A DNA stretch of 8,364 nucleotides from Synergistaceae bacterium (GTDB taxonomy: Bacteria > Synergistota > Synergistia > Synergistales > Aminobacteriaceae): the NCBI GenBank assembly GCA_017458545.1, contig JAFTBA010000288.1, forward strand, positions 1 through 8,364, in the 5' to 3' direction. The translations under genes were made by a program, and so were the position numbers. Below, piece by piece: positions 1-5,508 of this stretch. The notes beneath the pieces were generated by a model. It worked only from the letters and a program-made list of their open reading frames with translations, made no database searches and had not been told where the DNA came from. The number at the start of each line of letters is the position of its first letter. Positions within the stretch are counted from its first letter, which is position 1.

Positions 1-821
1 GCCTCATGAATAAGTCTCTCACGTCCCGGTTCGGTTACGGCCAAGTCCTTCATGAACTCTATTCGGTCTTCCTCGTCAAGCTGTTCGAGTTCCATTTCAG
101 TCGCTCCGTAAACCCTTACTGCTTTCATTCCGCGCGCTTCAAGCTCTTTCATCAGTCCTTCAGTCTCAGGCACTTCACCGGTCTGAGTGTCATCAAGATT
201 CAACACTACTAACTCAGGCTTCAGCGTCAGAAACGCATAACCTGATAACGCGCGTTTCTGTTCATCGTTTAACGGAAACTCCCTTAAAGGCTTCTCCTCC
301 AGCAAATGCGACTCAAGTTCACGGATTAATTCAAGCTCTGCATTTTCCTGAGGGGTAAGTTTCTTTTTTGACTGTTTTTCTTCTAGCCTTGCCAGCCTGT
401 TAGTTATTACCCCTAAATCCCTGTAAATTAATTCGGCCTCAACTATCTTAAAATCCCTTAACGGGTCAATACTGTTCTCAGGGTGAGGCACTGTCCCGTT
501 AGCAAATACCCTCACTACATGCAGCAATGCTTCGCTCTCAGACACAAATGACAGAAATGAGTTCCCTAATCCTGCTCCCTTTCCTGCGTCCCTGGATAAA
601 CCTGCAAGGTCAACAAATTCAACATCAGCAGGTTTCTCACTCTTAGGCTTAAAGATTTCAACAAGTTTATCGAAACGTTTATCGGGTACGTTCACAAGTG
701 CTCTGTTGGGTTCGGTCTTGCCCGAAGCATATGGCTTTACCTCAGCACCTGCACGGGTGATTACGTTGAAAACCGTTGACTTGCCCGATAAAGGCAGACC
801 TATTATTCCGCATTTAAGCAT
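1..821 (-). CDS. ychF: YchF/OLA1-family GTPase (partial, C-terminus outside window)
   Basis: A 273-codon open frame runs from the ATG at 821-819 to the left window edge. It is not closed by a stop, so the C-terminal part is missing (YchF of E. coli is about 363 residues). The sequence lines up with YchF along its length: a P-loop at residues 8-16 (GLPLSGKST), a TEPN segment at 36-39, the DLAG G3 motif at 71-74, GLGN at 84-87, a helical charged stretch about 137-180, and the FLTLKP segment before the G4 motif NLDD at 208-211. YchF proteins are cytosolic P-loop NTPases that bind ribosomes and often prefer ATP. Two points are unusual: the switch I segment reads YASGKTEPN instead of the FPFCTIEPN I recall, and G4 ends in Asp rather than the NxxE typical of YchF. 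The C-terminal TGS-like domain would lie outside. The gene starts 6 bases after the L,D-transpeptidase stop, so the two are probably co-transcribed; a GGAGAG lies inside the end of that gene. The family call is firm; whether it is the main YchF or a divergent paralogue is open. Confidence 0.88.
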   Translation of the reverse strand, partial: MLKCGIIGLPLSGKSTVFNVITRAGAEVKPYASGKTEPNRALVNVPDKRFDKLVEIFKPKSEKPADVEFVDLAGLSRDAGKGAGLGNSFLSFVSESEALLHVVRVFANGTVPHPENSIDPLRDFKIVEAELIYRDLGVITNRLARLEEKQSKKKLTPQENAELELIRELESHLLEEKPLREFPLNDEQKRALSGYAFLTLKPELVVLNLDDTQTGEVPETEGLMKELEARGMKAVRVYGATEMELEQLDEEDRIEFMKDLAVTEPGRERLIHE

Positions 822-827
822 GATGTG

Positions 828-1676
828 TTAATTAATCTCTCCTTCATTCTCCGATATGATTACGGGCATACCTGTTTTTGCATACTGTCTCAGATCTGCT
901 ATGTCCTCATTCCTAAGTCTTATGCAGCCTTCAGTAGCGTCAGTTCCTATTGAGTCGGGGTCATGCGTGCCGTGAATGCCTATACCTTTCCAGCCCTTAG
1001 CATCAAGTCTCAGGAACCAGGGACCGTAAGCACCCTTAATTTTGCCTTTGCCGTCCCTGAAATCATGTGTCCATTTCGATGAGTTTTCTATTGAAACGAC
1101 TTTGAATTTCCCTACGGGTGTCCTGTTATCGCCTACTCTCTGTTTATCGCCGGGATTTTTGCCGACAGCTATCGGGTAAACCTTAACAGGGTCATTTCCG
1201 TCGAACAATGTCAATGTGTAATCGGATTTGTTGATGAAAACATTATATTTACCGTCCTTGCTTCTCTTTGCTTTTAATTTGGGAACGGGCTGAGTTTCGT
1301 TTTTGTTTGCTGACGGGGTAATGATTCTGTCGGTTTCGGGATTTTCCTCAGAGGGCAGAACGATTTTAGATGAGGTTTTCAACGGTATAACCATCTGTGC
1401 CGCAGGTACTGAGGGCGGCAGAATCTGCTCAGGTTCAGGCAATGAGGCTCTCAATACTACAGGCTGATTAGCTACGGCTTCGGAATTGAGAGGGGTATTG
1501 ATATGCGTATAAACTCCTGCACAGACTATCACCGATAATACCCAGAAGGTTGTGCGGAGCAATGGGTGAAATCTTTTTTTAACAACCCATTTTCCGCTGC
1601 CTCTGTCTATCCATACTGTGCGGAGCGTAAAAATATCCTTCACAAAATCCTTAATGTTCTCCATGTTTATGTTCAT
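828..1676 (-). CDS. Membrane-anchored L,D-transpeptidase (YkuD domain)
   Basis: The 282-residue protein has a basic cytoplasmic N-terminus (about residues 1-41), one membrane segment at about 42-58, a Pro/Ser-rich linker to about 135, and a YkuD catalytic domain at about 143-275. The domain starts with YNVFINKSDYTLTLFDG, which is typical of the family (a short secondary structure that precedes TPxGxF). It carries TPVGKF at 186-191, the IHGT motif with His235, and the catalytic cysteine Cys251 in TEGCIRLRN. L,D-transpeptidases make 3-3 crosslinks in peptidoglycan or attach proteins to it, acting on the outer face of the cytoplasmic membrane. The usual SHGC motif reads TEGC here; the residue before GC varies in the family (B. 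subtilis YkuD has Lys there, from memory), so activity is still expected. The start is the ATG at 1676; an AGGAG lies 13 bases upstream, a rather long spacing, and codon 5 is a second ATG. The antiporter lies 106 bases upstream in the same orientation, and the YchF-like gene follows closely. Its crosslinking substrate contains the diaminopimelate made by the dap genes on the right. Confidence 0.9.
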   Translation of the reverse strand: MNINMENIKDFVKDIFTLRTVWIDRGSGKWVVKKRFHPLLRTTFWVLSVIVCAGVYTHINTPLNSEAVANQPVVLRASLPEPEQILPPSVPAAQMVIPLKTSSKIVLPSEENPETDRIITPSANKNETQPVPKLKAKRSKDGKYNVFINKSDYTLTLFDGNDPVKVYPIAVGKNPGDKQRVGDNRTPVGKFKVVSIENSSKWTHDFRDGKGKIKGAYGPWFLRLDAKGWKGIGIHGTHDPDSIGTDATEGCIRLRNEDIADLRQYAKTGMPVIISENEGEIN

Positions 1677-1722
1677 GCTTATAAAAAAACTCCTGACATG
1701 AAAAAATTTTCTGTATCACAGA

Positions 1723-1750
1723 ATATTAACTCACACACACTCAAAAGCAA
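1723..1750 (-). promoter_or_regulatory. Possible promoter for the L,D-transpeptidase gene
   Basis: On the minus strand a TTGCTT (-35, 1745-1750) is followed after 16 bases by TAATAT (-10, 1723-1728). It lies in the 106-base gap between the antiporter and the L,D-transpeptidase. The match is moderate and no terminator is seen in the gap, so read-through from the antiporter is equally possible. Confidence 0.35.
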
Positions 1751-1782
1751 GTGCATTTCAGTTGATTCGTTGACGCAAAAAA

Positions 1783-3267
1783 TTACGATTCCGTTTTCTC
1801 AGCACGTGCCTCCAATTTACGCGCTACTTCCGGAAGTTTAGCCCTGTCACCGAAAAGAAGAAGCGTATCTCCTTCCTCAATAACCGTACTGCCTTTAGGT
1901 ATCATATACTTTTCACCCCTGTTAATCAAAAGTATGGTTACTCCGTCAGGAAAACGCAGATCCTTAACCTCTCTTCCCAAAACTGCTGCGTCAGGCTGTA
2001 TATCAACTTCCCTCGTCTCATCAGTCCCTGATGTAGGCGTAATATCAAAATTCAATGTCCACGTCTTTGTCTCACGAACTGCTGCGTCAAGTTTCAGGAG
2101 TTTGGCAGCAAGCGCAAGCGTCTTCCCCTGAAGAAGCACTGATGTTAATACAACAAAGAATATTACGTTGAACATGTACCTTGCCTGCGGATGCCCCTCA
2201 GTTAAAGGGTAAGTAGCAAGGATAATAGGTACTGCACCCCTTAACCCTGTCCATGAAATGAATACTTTTTCGCGCCAATTAAACCGGCTGAACATTGAAC
2301 CCACAAATACTGCTATGGGTCTTGCAATGAACATTAAGCAGAATGATATAACCATTCCGACGCTGATAACTGAAGCATTAGCTACTTCACGCGGAGTAAC
2401 CAGCAGTCCCAGTACCAAGAACATTATTATCTGCATTAACCATGCAAATCCCTCGTGGAACCTCTGAAGACTGTACTTGTAAAGGAAATCTCCTCCGCCC
2501 ATAACTATTCCGCATACGTAAACTGCTAAATAACCGTTGCCGTATAAACTCTCCGTTAAACCAAACGTAGCAAGTACTATTGAGATACCTAAAACAGGGT
2601 AAAGTGCTTCATTCGCTATTCTGAGACGCTGAATAATCCTACATGAGAACCATCCCATTAAAAACCCTATCGCTCCTCCTGCCAACATCTGAACGACAAA
2701 CTGAACAGCCAGTTCGGTAACAGGTACATCGGGAGTAACCAGCCATGTTATAGCAGTGATAGTGAGGAAGACTGCCATAGGGTCATTGCTTCCCGATTCA
2801 AATTCGAGCAGGGGTTTCAATGCACCTTTAACGCCTATTTTCTGAGTCCTCAGAATAGAGAAGACTGCTGCAGCATCAGTTGAAGAAATTATCGCTCCTA
2901 AAAGGAATGCGTCTTTGTAACTGAACTGAGGAAGCATTGCTATAGGTACGGCCATGACAACAGCAGTCAATAAAACTCCGAGTGTTGAGAGAACTATTCC
3001 CTGTGTAACTACGGGTTTAATGTCGCTCCATTTGGTTTGGAATCCTCCTGAGAACAAAATGAATGCCAGTGCAAATGTACCGACCTGATTAGTAGCATTG
3101 GCATCGGAAAAATTAAGTCCTCCGGGACCGTCAACACCTGCGAGCATTCCTATAGCGAGAAAAAGAATTAATGCAGGGACTTTAATTTTTTCAGACAAAG
3201 TACCGGCAACTATGCTCAAGAAGAAGAGAAGACCTGTAACGAGAAACGGGTTCATTATTTGAAGCAT
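1783..3267 (-). CDS. nhaP2: Potassium/proton antiporter, CPA1 (NhaP2/CvrA type) with C-terminal RCK_C domain
   Basis: This 494-residue protein has about a dozen hydrophobic segments between residues 5 and 390. It then has a soluble tail at about 410-490 with the look of a TrkA-C/RCK_C domain (VLGREVKDLRFPDG, then a segment ending EGDTLLLFGD at 465-474). Diagnostic CPA1 motifs are STDAAAVFS at 129-137, ESGSNDP at 157-163 (the Asn-Asp pair expected in the ion site) and GLRGAVPIILATYP at 341-354. Proteins of this group exchange K+ (or Na+) for H+ across the cytoplasmic membrane, and the RCK_C domain is expected to sense a ligand or nucleotide. E. coli CvrA/NhaP2 is longer (about 578 residues) because of an extra CorC-like domain, which is absent here. 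The start at 3267 has AAAGGA 15 bases upstream, which is a long spacing; ATG codon 5 is further away and less likely. It is monocistronic or heads the group continuing into the transpeptidase and YchF genes. The substrate (K+ or Na+) cannot be settled from sequence. Confidence 0.9.
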   Translation of the reverse strand: MLQIMNPFLVTGLLFFLSIVAGTLSEKIKVPALILFLAIGMLAGVDGPGGLNFSDANATNQVGTFALAFILFSGGFQTKWSDIKPVVTQGIVLSTLGVLLTAVVMAVPIAMLPQFSYKDAFLLGAIISSTDAAAVFSILRTQKIGVKGALKPLLEFESGSNDPMAVFLTITAITWLVTPDVPVTELAVQFVVQMLAGGAIGFLMGWFSCRIIQRLRIANEALYPVLGISIVLATFGLTESLYGNGYLAVYVCGIVMGGGDFLYKYSLQRFHEGFAWLMQIIMFLVLGLLVTPREVANASVISVGMVISFCLMFIARPIAVFVGSMFSRFNWREKVFISWTGLRGAVPIILATYPLTEGHPQARYMFNVIFFVVLTSVLLQGKTLALAAKLLKLDAAVRETKTWTLNFDITPTSGTDETREVDIQPDAAVLGREVKDLRFPDGVTILLINRGEKYMIPKGSTVIEEGDTLLLFGDRAKLPEVARKLEARAEKTES

Positions 3268-3302
3268 GAGTTAAAATATCAATCCTTTCATAATTTTTTG
3301 TG

Positions 3303-3331
3303 AGTATAATTTGGATTTTGAATCGGCGCAA
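3303..3331 (-). promoter_or_regulatory. Probable promoter of the antiporter gene
   Basis: Minus strand TATACT (-10) at 3303-3308 is preceded, after a 17-base spacer, by a weak TTGCGC (-35) at 3326-3331. It lies between the terminator at 3345-3377 and the antiporter start and leaves a leader of about 30 bases. The -10 is good and the -35 poor. Confidence 0.5.
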
Positions 3332-3344
3332 GTTTTTGTTCAGC

Positions 3345-3377
3345 AAAAAACCTCCCCCTTTAATCCAGAGGAAGGTT
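3345..3377 (-). terminator. Rho-independent terminator of the Tp47-like gene
   Basis: On the minus strand the arm at 3367-3377 (AACCTTCCTCT) pairs over 11 positions, three as G-U, with the arm at 3349-3359 (AGGGGGAGGTT), around a 7-base loop. A run of T follows (plus-strand A residues 3345-3350). It lies 35 bases after the stop codon of the detached 3' gene fragment at 3413-3613. This is where the original, uninterrupted gene would have ended. It also separates that gene from the antiporter promoter. Confidence 0.85.
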
Positions 3378-3412
3378 CGCTGCGAAACTATCTGCTTAGA
3401 GGAATTTGCCTG

Positions 3413-3613
3413 TTACTTTTTACGTGCCAATGCGCTTATCTGTGCAGCCGTAGGTATGCGCCAGCCGTAAGCAGTATCAGGAAGGGCGAGAATTTTTGCC
3501 GACATCTCATCGTACTTGGCCTGAGTGATTTTAGCAGGAGTAATTTCAAGCATCTTGCTGAAACCTGCTATACCCCTTTTCCCTGAAGGCACATCATTCA
3601 GCAGAACCTCAAA
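3413..3613 (-). pseudogene. Detached 3' end of the Tp47-like gene
   Basis: This stretch encodes 66 residues (starting FEVLLNDVPSGKRG and ending with ISALARKK and a stop) with no start codon of its own. An open frame does continue backwards into the mobile element to a TTG at 3661, but that start has no convincing ribosome binding site and its first 16 residues come from the element's right end. Joining the base at 3876 to the base at 3614, which is what exact loss of the element at 3615-3875 would do, makes this frame continue directly from Thr417 of the upstream gene (codon ACC becomes ACG, still Thr). The fragment is followed by the terminator at 3345-3377. I interpret it as the original C-terminus of the exported protein encoded from 5125; in its present state it is probably not translated as part of that protein. 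Confidence 0.8.
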
Positions 3614-3614
3614 C

Positions 3615-3649
3615 TTGACATACTCCCCACGCCTAAAGGCGGGGGATTC
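3615..3649 (-). other. Right end of the IS608-type element: guide, hairpin, cleavage site
   Basis: In minus orientation the order is GAAT (plus 3646-3649), then CCCCCGCC, loop TTTA and GGCG-T-GGGG, then six bases and TCAA (plus 3615-3618). The stem is 8 bp with one bulged T (plus A at 3629) in the 3' arm. In IS608 the GAAT guide pairs with TCAA at cleavage and the bulged T is read by TnpA; this follows from published IS608 work, and here only the sequence match is seen. Confidence 0.85.
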
Positions 3650-3700
3650 TGGTATCAACAAACCTTGCGCTCTTGCGAGTGTCTTACGGGTTCTCCTCCT

Positions 3701-3727
3701 ATGGCTGATGCCCCAGCCATTTTTTTA
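3701..3727 (+). terminator. Hairpin with T-run inside the element, terminator-like on the plus strand
   Basis: ATGGCTG and CAGCCAT form a perfect 7-bp stem around a 6-base loop and are followed on the plus strand by seven T residues. No plus-strand gene leads into it, so a role would be limited to stopping antisense transcription into the interrupted gene. On the minus strand the same stem is better explained as part of the candidate omega RNA. Confidence 0.3.
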
Positions 3728-3779
3728 TTGCTTTTACTGCCATAGGCTAGCGGATTTCACCCCTGCTTAACCTATAAAA

Positions 3780-3808
3780 ATTATACAGATGAGAGGACTA
3801 AAATACAA
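3780..3808 (-). promoter_or_regulatory. Internal promoter of the IS608-type element
   Basis: Minus strand TATAAT (plus 3780-3785) is a perfect -10 box, with TTGTAT 17 bases upstream (plus 3803-3808). It lies between the left hairpin and the omega-RNA-like part and points toward the right end. In a full-length relative it probably served the transposon genes; here it would drive the short RNA and then run into the detached 3' fragment. Confidence 0.55.
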
Positions 3809-3837
3809 TTCAATAAATTAACTTAGAGCCATTCATC

Positions 3838-3861
3838 CCCCTAGCTAAAGCTAGGGGCTTT
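3838..3861 (-). other. Left end hairpin and guide of the IS608-type element
   Basis: In minus orientation AAAG (plus 3858-3861) is followed directly by CCCCTAGC, loop TTTA, GCTAGGGG: a perfect 8-bp stem. AAAG is the left guide of IS608, which pairs with the TTAC target. Unlike the right hairpin there is no bulged T. The first arm (TAG) supplies the premature stop codon of the interrupted gene at 3851-3853. Confidence 0.8.
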
Positions 3862-5125
3862 CCGGCTCGCTTTTGGTAAAACCCGAACCCTCAATCTGAT
3901 TACTGCCGCCCGTGAAATTTTCGGTGAAGTTAGCGTCAACAGAAGTGTAATCCGTAGCGTTCACGAAATTCTGTGCCTCAAGTACCGCGTCTGTCGAGTC
4001 GCTTACACCTGCAGGCGTTAAGAGAAACGTTAACCCTGCTGCGTTTCTGTCTGCCGAAATAATTTTGTCGGTTGCGTCCGTAGTGTAGACATTTATTGAC
4101 GCGCTTATGTCCGCGTAATTAGAGTCGCTGAACGTTGCTGTGTAAATACCTTCCTGAGTCTGTCCGTTAATCGTGAGTACATCGTCCGAGAACGTACACC
4201 CTGATATTGCTCTTCTGTTCCTTCCCGTTCCGAACGTTACGCCTGAGAGCTTATAGTCTGAGTTTGAGGGTACACCGCTGAATGCTAGGGTTACCGTAAT
4301 ATTTTCACCTGCCATTACTGCGTGATAACCTTCATCGTAAACGGGGTAGACTGACGCGCTTGTCTGATACTTGAGGAAAACGTTACAGTTCACTACTTCA
4401 TCGGGAAGATTCTTGAGCATGTAGGTGATTTTCCTGACGGTCTTGCCCTCCATGTCGGAAGTGTATTTGTATCTGCGTGATACTCCGTGAACTTCCGTAA
4501 ACTCTTTCGTTGAGAGTGCTATGTCTTTGGCGTTGAACCAGAGGTTATTGTTGTGGCGCATACCGTAAATTTTACCGTCCGATGTCTCAACCAGCGCACC
4601 CATGTAGTAGCGCGTATCACCGCTTCCGAGAGTAACATCAATGCTCCCGACATCAAAAAGATACGTCCCCCAAACTGCAGGGGTAGTGAGGCTCACAGCT
4701 GCATTGTCCTGAGTGTGAAGTTCGGTAACCATTGAGCCGAATGATCCGTCAGCATTTACAGGCTTGAACTCGGTGAAGGTATCATCAACGAACGTATAGC
4801 GCGTATCGCTGCTCATTGCGTTATAGACTTGCTGATTCATTCTTACCTGAACGTCCTTAACGCCCGTTATGTCCCTTCCTCCTAAATCGTTTGACTCACT
4901 TACCAGCTGAGTGAACCTGTAAGCTACTCTCGATGTAGGCGAACTGACTGCATCGAGTCCTTCTGCATAGAGGTCGGCTGATGATTTGCCCGTCTCACCT
5001 GCATAAAATTCTGCCCAAGTCATGTCAGTTAGGGCAAACTTATAGCTTTCGGCTGAATACCCTGCATTAACACATGACATGAGGATAACAGCCGTCAATA
5101 ATAACAATCTGCTTGTTTTGTTCAT
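3851..5125 (-). CDS. Exported Tp47-like protein, C-terminus replaced by a transposon insertion
   Basis: The present frame codes for 424 residues. The first 417 are native and the last seven (KSEPESP) come from the inserted element. The N-terminus is a signal peptide (about residues 1-25) with a hydrophobic core LLLLTAVIL. It includes LMSC at 15-18, a possible but imperfect lipobox, so the protein is either secreted or a lipoprotein. The mature start, with LTDMTWAEFYAGE followed by a short Leu/Ala segment and AVSSPTSR, recalls the TLSYADYWAGE region of Treponema Tp47 (a zinc-dependent carboxypeptidase/penicillin-binding lipoprotein). Other parts look like beta-rich repeats, for example a GIYTATFSDSNYADI segment near residue 345. 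The resemblance is from memory and no function is assigned. Start: ATG at 5125 with AGGAGAT about 9 bases upstream and a strong promoter at 5167-5195. Without the element the protein would have 483 residues and end before the terminator at 3345-3377. The truncated version may still be made and exported. Confidence 0.75.
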   Translation of the reverse strand: MNKTSRLLLLTAVILMSCVNAGYSAESYKFALTDMTWAEFYAGETGKSSADLYAEGLDAVSSPTSRVAYRFTQLVSESNDLGGRDITGVKDVQVRMNQQVYNAMSSDTRYTFVDDTFTEFKPVNADGSFGSMVTELHTQDNAAVSLTTPAVWGTYLFDVGSIDVTLGSGDTRYYMGALVETSDGKIYGMRHNNNLWFNAKDIALSTKEFTEVHGVSRRYKYTSDMEGKTVRKITYMLKNLPDEVVNCNVFLKYQTSASVYPVYDEGYHAVMAGENITVTLAFSGVPSNSDYKLSGVTFGTGRNRRAISGCTFSDDVLTINGQTQEGIYTATFSDSNYADISASINVYTTDATDKIISADRNAAGLTFLLTPAGVSDSTDAVLEAQNFVNATDYTSVDANFTENFTGGSNQIEGSGFTKSEPESP

Positions 5126-5166
5126 GAAGAATACATCTCCTTATTGTGAATTGAATTTGTTTGCTG

Positions 5167-5195
5167 ATTAAAACACATAAAGTTTGTTGTGTCAA
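5167..5195 (-). promoter_or_regulatory. Promoter of the Tp47-like gene
   Basis: On the minus strand a perfect TTGACA (plus 5190-5195) is separated by 17 bases from TTTAAT (plus 5167-5172). Transcription would start near 5160, giving a leader of about 35 bases with an AAGGAGAT ribosome binding site at 5135-5142. Confidence 0.75.
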
Positions 5196-5221
5196 ATCAT
5201 AAACATAAAATAATTTTGAAG

Positions 5222-5250
5222 TTGACATATTAAATTTCCGCGTTTAGAAT
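5222..5250 (+). promoter_or_regulatory. Promoter of the dap operon leader
   Basis: Perfect TTGACA at 5222-5227, 17-base spacer, TAGAAT at 5245-5250 (5 of 6). It faces away from the promoter at 5167-5195, with 26 bases between the two -35 boxes. It is the only good promoter upstream of dapA that I can see. Confidence 0.8.
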
Positions 5251-5286
5251 TTTTCTGTCAATTTTTTATGAAGGGAGATATAAATC

Positions 5287-5400
5287 ATGTCAGCATTATC
5301 AAAGTCATCAGAGCTGTATATAGTTTTGTCTTCCCGTGCGTCAATCCTCAAGATAAAACATGATAAACGCGAAAAGCGTTATACTGTTATTTTGCCTTAG
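5287..5400 (+). CDS. 37-residue leader peptide or small protein upstream of dapA
   Basis: The frame starts at ATG 5287 with AAGGGAG at 5271-5277, nine bases upstream, and begins about 35 bases after the promoter at 5222-5250; it ends at TAG 5398-5400. The peptide begins MSALSKSSELYIVLSSRAS and continues with a basic half (LKIKHDKREKR) and the tail YTVILP. It has seven serines and five lysines; four of the lysines fall between residues 22 and 30. No family is recognised. Promoter, ribosome binding site, small size and position before an intrinsic terminator and the lysine/diaminopimelate operon fit a leader peptide for attenuation. A free-standing small protein is the alternative. The TAG overlaps a sequence that could pair with the terminator's 5' arm. 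That the frame is translated is likely from its signals; the regulatory role is inference. Confidence 0.55.
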   Translation: MSALSKSSELYIVLSSRASILKIKHDKREKRYTVILP

Positions 5401-5436
5401 CGGATGACGGAAATTTACACACACAGTGCATACAAC

Positions 5437-5472
5437 AAGCCGCTCAGTTCCGCAAAGGTGAGCGGTTTTTTT
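5437..5472 (+). terminator. Intrinsic terminator or attenuator before dapA
   Basis: CCGCTCA (5440-5446) pairs perfectly with TGAGCGG (5459-5465) and can extend as AAG with T-run bases; the loop has 12 bases and T residues follow at 5466-5472. Only 36 bases separate it from the dapA start, with a ribosome binding site but no promoter, so dapA must be reached by reading through it. A competing pairing is possible between AGCGG at 5399-5403 (at the leader stop codon) and CCGCT at 5440-5444. Confidence 0.75.
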
Positions 5473-5508
5473 ATGCAGTACAAATTAATTTGAAGGAGAG
5501 ATTTTTTC

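Larger units (their letters stand above)
3615..3773 (-). ncRNA. Candidate orphan TnpB omega RNA (reRNA) scaffold
   Basis: In tnpB-carrying IS605 elements the right end is transcribed as an omega RNA that ends at the transposon boundary and uses the flanking host bases as guide. Here the same layout remains without tnpB: a promoter with -10 at 3780-3785, then about 158 bases with a perfect 7-bp hairpin (ATGGCTG at plus 3701-3707 with CAGCCAT at 3714-3720), a competing CTATGGC/GCCATAG pairing, and the right-end hairpin just before TCAA. The guide would be the host bases after TCAA on the minus strand (GTTTGAGGTTCTGCTGAATG, plus 3595-3614), and TTAC would be the target-adjacent motif. One frame through the hairpin reads MAGASAIGGEPVRHSQ, which could be a relic of a TnpB tail, but this is weak. 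The 5' end is inferred from the promoter; transcription and any TnpB partner are not shown. Confidence 0.5.
3615..3875 (-). mobile_element. Non-autonomous IS200/IS605 (IS608-type) element, 261 bp, no tnpA or tnpB
   Basis: Read on the minus strand, the host sequence ends in TTAC (plus 3876-3879). The element then runs from CAAAAGCGAG to TATGTCAA, with its last base at plus 3615. All signals known from IS608 are present: TTAC target, left guide AAAG directly before a hairpin, right guide GAAT directly before the second hairpin, and TCAA at the right cleavage site. Both hairpins have TTTA loops, and the right one carries an extrahelical T as TnpA-Y1 recognition hairpins do. There is no target duplication, as expected for a single-strand HUH transposase. 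No open frame for TnpA (about 150 residues) or TnpB (about 400) fits, so it is a palindrome-associated or MITE-like derivative that would need a transposase supplied in trans. It splits an exported protein gene. The length is a multiple of three, but the left hairpin contributes a stop codon at once. Confidence 0.85.

Noticed and set aside
235..251. L,D-transpeptidase judged inactive because TEGC replaces SHGC (residues 235-251 of the protein)
   Set aside because: The catalytic His and Cys and the GCIRL motif are intact, and the residue before GC varies among known YkuD enzymes. Coordinates here are protein residues; the gene is at 828-1676.
3413..3661. Stand-alone 82-codon gene starting at TTG 3661
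   Set aside because: Its first 16 codons lie in the transposon right end, it has no good ribosome binding site, and its remainder continues the upstream gene in frame once the element is removed.
3311..3770. Plus-strand open frames of 80-90 codons across the element and fragment
   Set aside because: They are antisense to the host gene fragment and element, lack start signals, and show no recognisable protein features.
5251..5508. Lysine riboswitch (L-box) or T-box leader before dapA
   Set aside because: The region is occupied by a translated-looking frame and I find no T-box sequence (AGGGTGGNACCGCG-like) and no L-box core; the leader is short for either.
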